From contig OX459103.1 of NCBI GenBank assembly GCA_949775045.1, positions 2,686,501 through 2,750,500 on the forward strand: a stretch of 64,000 nt of DNA. Direction: 5' to 3'. Within the stretch, counting starts at the first letter, position 1. Every line of letters begins with the position of its first letter. Of this stretch, positions 54,684 through 64,000 are shown piece after piece. The stretch is from Metridium senile (taxonomy: Eukaryota > Cnidaria > Anthozoa > Actiniaria > Metridiidae). The notes below the pieces were generated by a model. The model did no database searches. It worked only from the letters and a program-made list of their open reading frames with translations, and had not been told where the DNA came from. Both the position numbers and the translations under genes were made by a program.

Positions 54684-54968
54684 TAGAGTGCTTACACTAT
54701 GTCAATGAAATAGAATCTAAAAAGTTCCTACCTAATAGTTTTTATTTAGTGACTATTAGTCACTATCACTCAACTGGAACAGCTTAAGTAACAATACACA
54801 AGGGAAATCAAATACTCAAAACCATAGAAAGTTAATACTTTATTCATTGTGTATTGTTACTAAAGCTGTTCCAGTTGAGTGATAGTCACTACTGAACAGT
54901 CACTAAATAAAAACTATTAGTTAGTAACTATTTAGATTTTATTTCATGGACATAGTGTAAGTACTCTA
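54684..54968. mobile_element. Foldback MITE with TTACACTATGTC ends
   Basis: Long arms (CTTACACTATGTC, GTGACTATTAGTCACTATC, CAACTGGAACAGCTT and complements) surround a short spacer. Absent from the sister near 42575. Confidence 0.8.
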
Positions 54969-55230
54969 GCGATTTCGAATGTTAACTAATATTTAAAAAT
55001 AATACTAATTTAATTACTTGTAAGTCTTCTACATAGTAAATTAAAACATATTGAGTGTCACGTCTATTGTGGCCCTCTATAATTGTAAATTACCTTTTAT
55101 TTATTTTCATGTATTCTGTTCTTTGTTATCATATATTAAAAAAGTCCACACAAAAATATAACTTTGATTCTATTTTAACTGTTAATTTACATAAAAGAGC
55201 TGTTCAAGTTAATTTGATTAATCATTTACA

Positions 55231-55333
55231 TCCACCCGGATGATCCTATTACAAATATTGTTACTTCGACAAATATTGTTACTTCGATAAACATTCATTC
55301 ACCTGGGTTCAGACCATTCAATACAATACAAAT
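55231..55333 (+). mobile_element. 103-bp retro-insertion of the same family, ribozyme lost
   Basis: Flanked by an 11-bp duplication AATCATTTACA (55220-55230, 55334-55344); the sister copy near 44510 has one AATCATTTACA and no insert. It starts at TCCACCCGGATGATCC, so it is 5' truncated before the hammerhead, and has a tandemly repeated AATATTGTTACTTCGA motif. Confidence 0.78.
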
Positions 55334-56016
55334 AATCATTTACAGTTTCATCTTCCCCGTAGGGGCTGGTGACGGGTTTTGACATATTAGGGGGAGGGGG
55401 AGGGGGCTATGCGAAATGTTAGAAACGAAAAGCGATGAGCACGTCATCTTTCCTTAAAGCGCGACGCACCTTCCCATGGCCACTCAATTAAAATGTTGTA
55501 CAAGTTAACCAATCAGAAAGCGCGAATTTGACTTTCGTGTAAAAGACAAGTAGAGTGACAAACATATTTATTCCAACATTTAAAAGATTTTCACAGATGC
55601 AGTCGAAGCATCAATCATAAACTTCCATTTACCGTGAAAACCGAAATGACTCGTGACCTCATCTTTGCACGACGTACATCATGGGTGTAGTGTTTGGGTT
55701 ACCTGTGTAATCACGTGATCAGAAGTTGAGTAAACGTGTACTTCAGAGCCGACTGTGTCAGGAATGTCAGTTTTTTGCACAGCCTTAGTGGCGTATTATA
55801 GAGGCATTTGTGGCATATTATAATGGGATTTCGGTTTAATATAGAGATAAAAAAATACTTTGCTAAAATACCATGAAGCCATAGGTCAGAAAGACATTTG
55901 GATTGAAACATTTCTACCAAATGCTGCGCTTATTCGAGAAAAGTCCTTTTCATAGTTAGAATAAAATACTTTATTTATTGTATTCTAACTGTGAAAAGGT
56001 AGAATTCTTGAATAAG

Positions 56017-56157
56017 TTCCGTTCAGTGACCACGAATATATAATAGTTCAAAGTCGATGTTCGCGTTCATATGCGCATGATAAATTCTAGTTTTGCTATG
56101 TGGGGCAACTCGAAACCTCGACATGGGACTATTATTCGTGGTCACTGAACGGAACTT
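56017..56157. mobile_element. 141-bp foldback MITE
   Basis: Ends AAGTTCCGTTCAGTGACCAC and its perfect complement. It lies in the segment that is deleted in the gene 3 unit. Confidence 0.8.
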
Positions 56158-56686
56158 TGAAAAGGACTATTAAAATATGTTATGTGATAACACTACAGCT
56201 ATTGTCCAATAGCGCAGCGCATCAATGCTAAAAATAGCTCCAAGACTCGGACAAACATTGTGTTCAGCTTAACCGTGTTGAGCAATATATGAACCGATGT
56301 TATTATTTTCTGCAGAAATTAGAATAACAACGTGATTAAACAAAGATTTGCTTCGATCGGCACTGAAAATAGTGTGCTGAAAGTTAAATCAAAGTTTGTT
56401 TGTCCGAGTTAGGCCTTTGTATCCATTTTTGTGACGTCATTAATGCGCTGCGCTATTAGACGTTGGCGTATATTTTTTAATTAAGTTGTACAATCGCTGA
56501 CTGTAGTTGCATGATGAATGAGTCGTACCTAGCAACTGTATGAATTGTTAATGTGAAAGTAATATTTCTTAGATTGTTTTTCACAACCAGTAAACAATGT
56601 TTAATTGATGCTGTAGCTTTTGTAATTGAAGGAGCAAAGTTGATATAAAAGAAATCAGCTTCTTAAAAGTCAAGCGGCATAAAAGT

Positions 56687-56735
56687 ATGATTTTCTTCGT
56701 GTTGTATTTGCTTCAACTGAAGTTCTGTTTTTCGG
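56687..56735 (+). CDS. Gene 5 candidate exon 1, unrelated signal peptide
   Basis: 49 nt coding a strongly hydrophobic leader, ending TTCGG/GTAAGT in phase 1. A damaged copy of the same exon is at 44815-44863, so it was present before the second segmental duplication. Confidence 0.6.
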
Positions 56736-59700
56736 GTAAGTAATTTCAATTCGATTTAAATGATTTTTTAATTTATAACAGTTAAATTTAACAAAATTAG
56801 TATAAAAGAACTTAGCTTCTTAAAAGACATGAAAACAAGGATACTGTTCTCGGTTCCTAAGAATTACTGCATTCTGACTGTAGTTTATTTATTTATTTAT
56901 TTGTTTTTTTTTTAATGGGACTATCGAGTAAACTAATATAGGCAGCGTCGGTGTTTGATATAAATTCTATAGCTAGGTAATCAAATGAAATTTGTAACAA
57001 CGCAAACACTTCCATATAACGTAACTTTACTGACGTTTTCAGCTTTAATCCTTCGTTCAAACCCTCTGGAATTGCTAAAGCCTGGGGACGTTAATTTTTT
57101 CGCGCTCACCTAGAGACGTTTGAACGGCCGTAGTTCCCGCATCTGAGCGTACTTTGACAACATTTCTTAACCATTGTTTAGATATAGTAAATGTTTTTAA
57201 AAAAGTTAAGTTTTAAAAAAAGTACGTTTGTTTATCTGAAATCGATAATATTTTAACAGACAAATAATAACGCCGCCTAATTTGTATGTAGCCAGTATTT
57301 TGGGGAAAAATCAACCTAAACTTTTAAAACCATATAGCCTACTCTAAAGCTGTTACCTAGGTCAACAATCTGGCAAGTTTAAAAAATATTTATCTCACCG
57401 ATTTTGAGTAATAACGGGACGATTTTTCATTGTTTTTTTAATATTTACCGATAACAACAGACTTTGAAAAGATACAAAATCCTTACAGCAAGGTATTAAC
57501 AGGACTCTTTCTACATTTTCTGTGAATTTCAACAAATTTAGTCAATTGCAATGGGGGTACCTTTTTGGAAAGGATACCAGTCGGGTAAAAGTTTGTTATT
57601 TTTCGTGCAAGACTTCTCAGTTTTTACTTCTATGCGCGTTTTACGAAAAAATCTTAATTTTTTTTTTTTTTTTTTTTTTTTTGCTATGAAAACCATAATA
57701 CGCCTCTAAATTTTATAGCGATTGCAATATTTTTAGGTGGTCAAATAAAATTGTGAACTTGGGAATGCAAATATATGTATTACTCAAAGAAGGTTAAATA
57801 AAAACAAAAACAACCGCTGCGAAGCGAACGCAAATATACCCAAGTGAAATATTTCAAAATATTTGCTATAAAATCTAGACGCGTACTTGAAAATATATTG
57901 AACTTTTGATAGCGAAAAAATATTTCAGGTTTTTTCGTTTAAAAGTTAGAAACTAACAAACTTTTACCCGACTTTTATCTTTTCAAAACAAAAACAAAAA
58001 ATCCCGTAGACCAAATGTGTTGAAGTTCCCAGAAAATGTAGAATAAATTCTTGTTCTAAAATACCTGGCTGGAAGATTTTTCTTTATCTCTTCAAAGTGC
58101 GTTGTTTTCGGTAATATTTTTAAAACATTAAATTTTTGCACTGAAAAATGTTGTCCCGTTTTTATTCTAAATCGATTGGATGGTTTTTTAAACTTTGCCA
58201 GGTGGTTGACATAGATAACAGCTTTAAAGTATGCTATTTACGTTCTAATTCACTTCGTTCAAACGAACGTAAAATATTTATCTTCTTTATTCCGAATATA
58301 AGAAATGACAACAGACGTGGTTGTATATGGTAGGTTCGCTTGTGGACCATTATTTATTGACAATAATAAGCACATAAGCTTTATATTAATTGTAATAGTA
58401 ATAAGTACTTAATAACTCGTAAATACTAATACGTAGATAATTCGTAATTAAAGGTCAAGTGCCTTTAGGTCATATTTGTAATACTAATTGATACTCAATA
58501 ACTGGTAATATTAATATGTATATAATTCATAGCTAAGGTCCAATACCTTAAGTCATATTAGTAATAGTAATTTTTATTAATACAATACTTAAATAGATCA
58601 TAAACCTAGGCTTTTGGTTATTCTCTGTCTTGATGGGTTATTCTCTCGTACTGATGGCTTTCTTCTTTACTTTGGGCGTTTACCTCGTTCGCTTTGAGGT
58701 TTCAACTATGTTTTTGTAGACACCATCGTCCAGTGGGTTGAGGCCGTCCTAGGGGCAGAAAGAATGAAGCCATTTCAGCGCTGCGTGGGCTTTGGTGGTT
58801 GAGGAGGCGGACATGCTGTTTTTGATCTCAAGGAGGTAAACTGCTACTATGGCACTCGGAAAAGGGATGCTGATGTTCACTCTTTTAATCTTACACCACT
58901 GGAGGAATCTGATGATTTCTTTAACGTATATCGTTGCTGTTGATGTCGATCTAAACGTAATCATTGCTGTTAGTAAGTTGTTGAAGTCGGGTTTCAGGTC
59001 AGTTGGCAAGTATATCCAGGCAGGGCTTGCGTGTATAGCCTGAAAAATATAAAGACGCTAGGGTATGTTAGTAATAAACAACAAAACTCATGACTTGCGT
59101 AACACGTTTAGAAGACGCAAATTGATATTGAGTTTCAGTATCACCGGCTCAAGGCTGTTTTAGTATAACACGATTTAGGCTTATACCCATAGATGTTTAC
59201 GCCCTATTTTACGCTGCTTCCCTTCCTGGGCTCTATAATTTGATATTCTACGTCCCCCTTTTGAACTCCTTTTCCTTGTTCCTCTGTACTCTCTACCGAC
59301 CCGTCCTTGCGTTGGTCCGCTGAAAAATATAAAGACGCTATGGTATGTTAGTAGTACACAACAAAACTCATGACTTGTGTAACACAAGTCTGTAACACGT
59401 TTAGAAGACGCAAAATGATATTCAGTTTCAATATCACCGTTTCAAGGCTGTTTTAGTATAACACGAACTATAGCTTATACCCTTAGGAGTTTACGTCCTA
59501 TTTTACGCTGCTTCCCTTCCTGGGCTCTATAATTTGATATTCTACGTCCCCTTTGGGATTCCCTGTTCCTTGTTCCTCTGTACTCTTTACCGACCCGCAC
59601 TTGCGTTGGTCCTACTAGCAGTGAGCCCTTGCCGTTCTGCTTAAAGACACGTTATAGTTACTGGCTTCAACGCTTCCTACTAACAGACCCGCACATGCGT

Positions 59701-62628
59701 TGGTCTGCGCAGCAGCCTGCACTTTGCTTTTCTACTGTGCACACTCTATGAGTATTTAGCTATAACTCACTGTGATCTTCAACGTAAAAAGAAGGCGCAT
59801 CTGAATGCTATAACTTGACCTTTGAATCTTTCAGATCCTGGTAGAGATTTAGTGTTTCTTGCTAGTCTTAGAGCTGTTTTGTCATCGACGATAAAACGCT
59901 TGTAATTTTGCTCAATTAAAGGCCATAAAACTGCTGACGGCCAAAACGGGGTCACTAGAGTTCCTATCGCGGCTTGTACATATAGGTAGTGGAGAACCTT
60001 GGAAATAATACAGACTGGAGGTATGACCAGGCAATTTTCTTTCTCTAGATTCTGGGCAAAGAAATCAACCCCTTCCGAACCTGGGTTCCAAAATCTCGAG
60101 TAAATATTGGTAATTCGCGTTATAGTAGGTGGCAAGGCAGTCTACTATGTGAGGACCCCATAGCTGCTCTATAGGGTTTGGAAGAATTCGTTTGAAATTT
60201 GCCAATCGTCTTGGTCGATTAAGTTGCTAATTAATTACATCATTCTGCTTGTTGGTTTTCCGATTGAGGTATCCACTCTATATCTAGATTTAGATGTTTA
60301 CATTCTGTCTTCTTTATAGCCTATGAAAAAGATAATGAGAGCAGCATCTACGAAATAATGAATTCCGATTAATAATATATCCCGGCTACCTGTGTTAAAT
60401 TAATGTTTAAGCCTATCAGGCACTTAATCGGTACCGTATGAGTTGTTAATGACGTCGGGTGGGTGGGCGGGAAACTATACCTCTGAATTGATTTAGTCGT
60501 TAATTGTTGGTCCACAAACGTGAGTGAGACGTGAATGCGAGCATTTCGTTTAAGTACTAGGTTGAGGCCCCAGGGAATAGCACATTCCGAGATAAAAGAC
60601 TGTTTATCTTATTCTACATGCCGAAGCAAAATACATTTACGTTCTAATTCACTTCGTTCAAACGAACGTAAAATATTTATCTTCTTTATTCCGAATATAA
60701 GAAATGACAACAGACGTGGTTGTATATGGTAGGTTCGCTTGTGGACCATTATTCTGAGCCTTCACAAAGTAATCTGGTTGTGAGTAATTAGAATTCCTCT
60801 AGAATTTACAAGTCCCGCTAGCTGAACGATTCACTTCAAAATAATAGCTTGTTACTGTATACTCGAGCCTATTACCCGTTAATTTAAGACCTCGACATTT
60901 TCTTACCTCGAAAAAGACGTTTCTCCGATGAACCCCCAGCTTATCTTGGTCTCTTGTTCTGCTTCAAGCTCCTGTTATCCTCCTTCTTTCTTTTCTCTGC
61001 GACGGCCTTCCTAGCCTTCTTTAACTTCTTGTCATCCTCTGAGTCTGATGCCAGCTCGTCCGACAAATATTCGTCAACCACCTTCCATCCATCTCTCGGA
61101 TTCTTTATCCGCTATCTTAATCACTTCTGTCTTCTTTTAATTTTGTTCATGCCTTCCTTAGTAAGGGCCTTTATGTTATCCTTATCGTCTGAATCGCCAA
61201 TTCTGCGGAATAGGTCTTCTAGCCCTGCGTTGAATTCGAACTGTTTCTGGTTGCCCTTACACTTGAGTTTGGATACTTGCCTGTCGGCTTTGGCCTTCTC
61301 TTCGGATCTTTTATCTTTGTCTTCAATTTTCTCTTCCAAATAGGACTTTAGTAGTGAAAGAACTTCTTCAGGGGAGCTGGTCTTGGTCCTTGATAAGTGT
61401 GCGGGCTTTTTGGTGTCTCTTGGTAGCCATTTGGGTTGGTTCCTCGTAGTTTTCTAGTTCTTGTTCAGACATAGTAAAACTATACCTCTGAATTGATTTA
61501 GTCGTTAATTGTTGGTCCACAAACGTGAGTGAGACGTGAATGCGAGCATTTCGTTTAAGTACTAGGTTGAGGCCCCAGGGAATAGCACATTCCGAGATAA
61601 AAGACTGTTTATCTTATTCTACATGCCGAAGCAAAATACATGTCATTTTAAAAGTTTAGGTCGATTTTTCCCAAAAATAAAATAGGCTACATACAAATTA
61701 CGCGGCGTTATCATTTGTCTGTTAAAATATTATCGATTTTTGTTAAACTAACGTTTTTAAAAACTTTATTCTAGACACTTATCTAGACAAGTGTTAAAAA
61801 ATCTTGTCAATGTAAGCTCTGACGCGGGAACTATACGGCCGTTAAAAACGTCTCTGGGTGAGCTAGCGCGAAAATTGCTCGCATCATAATAAATAATAAT
61901 AATAATAATAAAGTTGATTTATATAGCGCTAAATCCACTAATTGCCCAAAGCGCTTTACATAGTTATATAGAAAGTATAAGAAAATGTATAAAAATTAAC
62001 TAACATAAATAATAAGAAAACGAACAATGTAGTGATAACATTAATAAAATAGAAATAACCAATTAATATAAATTAATTATTATTAATAATAATAAATGAT
62101 ATAGCATTGCAAACCATGTACTGATACGAACAGCAATTGCTTAATAATACTTATTTGTGATAAACAAAATTCAGAACTAGTGGATCGAAAAACATATCAG
62201 GATATTTCACCTGAAGAGTACTTGAAGTAACTTCATGGTACCCACTGTTCAGGTTTTAGAAGTTCAAATTTTGGTTTTTAATTAAAAAAAAACTTATATA
62301 GAATAATAATATATATATATATATTTTATAAATCTTTTTTTAAGTATTTATATCAATTAATTCCACAGATGCCGATTGCCGCTCTCTGACGTTTTTACCT
62401 GATGGACAAATAGCCGATCAAATCCTTACCAACCACACCATTGCTAACCTCACAGTCAACGAAGAGAAGATGTGTCGTGTGAATTGTTACCTGAACCATG
62501 ACTGTGTATCGTTTAACATTGGGTCAACTTCATCTGAGTCGCTCCTGTGTCAACTGAACGATGCTGTTCGCCAACAGTATCCCCTGGACATGATAGGAAA
62601 GTTTGGATACTTTTATCAAGAATTTAAT
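56687..62628 (+). CDS. Gene 5, 5' part: alternative signal exon and PAN exon, continues beyond window
   Basis: The PAN exon 62369-62628 is open and typical. The best candidate first exon is 56687-56735: ATG (A at -3), 16 codons for MIFFVLYLLQLKFCFS, then G and a GTAAGT donor in phase 1, which joins the PAN exon in frame. This leader is unrelated to that of genes 1, 3 and 4. The 5.6-kb intron contains a palindromic element with a tyrosine-recombinase retroelement in it. EGF and C-terminal exons would lie past position 64000. The pairing of these two exons is inferred from order, phase and the lack of another leader exon. Confidence 0.6.
58749..59009 (-). pseudogene. Tyrosine recombinase N-terminal (SAM-like) domain
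   Basis: 86 codons with STATIYVKEIIRFLQWCKI and AALKWLHSF, matching the all-helical core-binding domain of phage-integrase-type recombinases in YR retroelements. The catalytic R...HxxR...Y domain is absent before the terminal repeat. Confidence 0.6.
59041..59614. repeat. 280-bp tandem duplication inside the YR element
   Basis: 59041-59320 and 59321-59614 both start TGAAAAATATAAAGACGCTA and end with CTTGCGTTGGTCC. A further short echo (ACATGCGTTGGTC) follows near 59690. Confidence 0.75.
59779..60135 (-). pseudogene. RNase H tail of the YR retroelement
   Basis: SRFWNPGSEGVDFF, KENCLVIPPV and GTLVTPFWPSAVLWPLI are typical of the region after RT in DIRS-like elements. RT motifs upstream are not present. 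Confidence 0.65.
60930..61472 (-). pseudogene. gag-like ORF1 of the YR retroelement, frame-broken
   Basis: Starts MSEQELENYEEPTQM near 61472. In a second frame it has LKCKGNQKQFEFNAGLEDL, and in a third KIADK...VVDEYLSDELASDSEDDK. Charged and coiled-coil-like, as in ORF1 proteins of such elements. Two frameshifts separate the parts. Confidence 0.6.
61884..62150. repeat. (ATA)n and GCGCTTTACA-type dispersed repeat
   Basis: An AATAAT run is followed by ATTTATATAGCGCTAAATCC and CCAAAGCGCTTTACATAG, a dyad seen at the ends of a widespread animal repeat family. No coding content. Confidence 0.45.
62369..62628 (+). CDS. Gene 5 PAN exon
   Basis: 260 nt, acceptor TTCCACAG, donor AAT/GTAAGT. It is the most divergent PAN exon in the window (SLTFLPDGQ, EEKMC, IGSTS, DMIGKFGYFYQEFN) but keeps all five cysteines and an open frame. 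Confidence 0.83.
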
Positions 62629-64000
62629 GTAAGTAATGATTGAGCAACAATTTTGGACCAAAATATTTTGAAAGTGACGTCAACTACACGGAGCGATATT
62701 CCTGGGGAGCCCTTAAAGTGCTAGTCTTACGAGTATGACACAATTTCTAAAAATTATACCTTTTAAAACTTCAGATGATGGTTATATCACTGTTCAAATT
62801 TTATTTTCATACGAGTCCGGGAAGTTGCTGTATTTAGCGCCTGAAGTTCGGCACTTTGCGTCCGCCATTAATCGATCGCGTTCTTCTGAGCCGGCCTGTC
62901 ATTAAAGGAAGTGACGTCATATGCTCAACGCTCGAATGTTCATTGCTACTAAACCTCTGTTATTTATATTGTCCGATGGTCATAATTCATCAAATTTTTC
63001 ATTGATTCTTGAATATTTTTACGTCCAAACTCTAAAACATGTCTCCTACAATATGTGTTGTTCAAGTTTGGTCGAATTTGTCTTACAATAACGCCGAAAT
63101 TTCAATTCATTTCAGTCAATAGACTAAATATGAACAAATCGGATTTGCCCGCACAAAAATAGAAAACTTTCGCAAAGGCATTATCTTCTTGATTCATTTC
63201 AAAAGAGACCAACTTACAAGGAATGTTTACATCGAGGGATGCAAAAGGCAATTCGTAAAACGAGAGTGTCTAAAGAATGGAACTAAAGAAACTCATCAGT
63301 AAAGAGCGCTAAACTATGCATCATTGTCATAAAAGCTTGCCCTACGTAAAGCAAAAGTGACAAGCATTTGTTGTATCTCGTATTTAGATTTATTGTTGTT
63401 TTTTATCTTCATTATTTCATCAAAAACGCTACACTCCTTTTGATATAAAGAGCTCAGTTTTTTTACTTCCAAAATGTTATGAAACTGGATTTGTTTTGAG
63501 TCAGTATGTCAGCCTACGTAAGGTCAAAATGGAAATCATTCCAAATCAAATAACGTATGTTTTTATACTGATCTAAGAATATGTATTATAAGTTACAGAA
63601 TTAACAAACTAAACAACCTATAAAACTAGTCGCAGAAAAAAATAAAGACGAAAACTTTGAGTTTGTTTATGAAATGAACGCTCTTGGATGCCAGTATAAA
63701 TAGTAAGCACATATTGCGAGTTGTCAGTGTGGCATTTTATCTCGACTGTTTTTAATACTGACTAGCTTCATGAACGTGCATGGAAAACTGATTTTAACGA
63801 TTAACAAATTGAAAGAGCTTGCACTTGTGATTAAAAAGCTACATAATTTTTAGAATACTCTAGATAGATTACTTACTTTTGTACACGCTGGTTTGGTTAC
63901 GGGCGAACAACGGCATGCAAACTATATATGAAGTAACTTCGGTTACAACACAAAACGAACAAATCAAGACAACAATTCTAGCACAATAAACGTCTTTTAA
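62629..64000 (+). other. Gene 5 intron 2, partial; no feature seen
   Basis: AT-rich sequence after the PAN exon donor with no further exon, long ORF or clear repeat up to the window end. The EGF exon is expected beyond the window. Confidence 0.5.

Larger units (their letters stand above)
46106..56945 (+). repeat. Segmental duplication 2, second copy (gene 4 unit)
   Basis: Sister of 20024-45055. Specific additions are a 1.1-kb insertion in intron 2 (about 48651-49768), a 103-bp retro-insertion at 55231-55333 and foldbacks at 54358-54600 and 54684-54968. Confidence 0.88.
58238..61641 (-). mobile_element. Tyrosine-recombinase (DIRS/Ngaro-type) retroelement with split direct repeats
   Basis: Two repeat pairs occur: A (165 bp; 61477-61641 and 60472-60636) and B (117 bp; 60637-60753 and 58238-58354). 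On the minus strand the order is A - gag-like ORF - B,A - RNase H tail and recombinase - B, the A1...B1A2...B2 layout known for YR retrotransposons of the Ngaro/PAT kind. RT is almost wholly missing and the recombinase lacks its catalytic half, so it is a deletion derivative. It sits in the right arm of palindrome F2. Confidence 0.72.
57094..61875. mobile_element. Palindromic element F2 in gene 5 intron 1, split by a retroelement
   Basis: 57094-57640 is complementary in order to 57640-58237 followed by 61642-61875; matched landmarks include TCGCGCTCACC/GGTGAGCTAGCGCGA, CGGCCGT and CTAAAGCTGTTA. Without the 3.4-kb insert it would be an approximately 1.4-kb palindrome with TTTTCGCGCT ends. Confidence 0.75.

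Noticed and set aside
58148..60732. Two similar short frames at 58148-58333 and 60535-60732
   Set aside because: Both cover the B terminal repeat of the YR retroelement, a non-coding repeat.
60954..61343. Plus-strand 129-codon Ser/Phe-rich frame
   Set aside because: Antisense shadow of the minus-strand gag-like ORF of the YR element.

Overview
The window looks like nuclear DNA of a cnidarian, most likely an anthozoan (coral or sea anemone). It is AT-rich, its coding exons have GT-AG introns with matching phases, and it carries a small secreted-protein gene in tandem copies amid dense, nested transposons. No bacterial, viral, rRNA or complete tRNA gene was seen. The taxonomic call is inference from gene architecture and transposon types; no database was searched.

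The genes are five copies, all on the + strand, of one secreted protein: signal peptide exon - PAN/apple exon (260 nt) - EGF-like exon (115 nt) - terminal exon coding a ~135-residue domain I cannot name. Intron phases are 1, 0 and 1 in every copy. Gene 1 has exons 2186-2243, 6210-6469, 7481-7595 and 8659-9107. Gene 2 has 15040-15299, 16316-16430 and 17013-17461, with no signal exon of its own. Gene 3 has 20859-20916, 22014-22273, 22868-22982 and 37227-37681. Gene 4 has 46946-47003, 48086-48345, 50060-50174 and 51780-52216. Gene 5 has 56687-56735 and 62369-62628, then runs off the window. The products should be small, cysteine-bearing extracellular proteins. The four complete terminal domains differ mainly in two short segments.

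Two segmental duplications built the array. The first copied ~2434-11489 to 11527-19677, carrying everything except exon 1. The second copied ~20024-45055 to 46106-56945, with a chimeric block at 45160-46105 taken from the first unit. Comparing sister copies exposes empty and filled insertion sites, so many transposons can be bounded exactly.

The third intron of gene 3 is a nested stack of more than 14 kb. A 1.1-kb foldback (intact at 50507-51627) received a 12.6-kb TTAA-flanked element with long inverted arms (23647-36291). That element holds a Gypsy LTR retrotransposon (25233-29168), the 3' end of a jockey/CR1-like LINE, a second TTAA-flanked element (29920-32010), an L1/Tx1-like LINE (about 32358-34420), and a mirrored fragment of the same Gypsy in the opposite arm. 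Elsewhere there are foldback elements with CACAGG termini and 7-bp target duplications, several TA-flanked MITEs, a tyrosine-recombinase retroelement with split direct repeats inside a palindrome (57094-61875), and a 115-bp insertion that folds as a minimal hammerhead ribozyme.

Regions not listed individually (most of 1-330, 740-1380, 1830-2185, 9920-11520, 11970-13360, 17860-18640, 18910-20020, 62640-64000) are AT-rich intron or spacer in which I see no gene.
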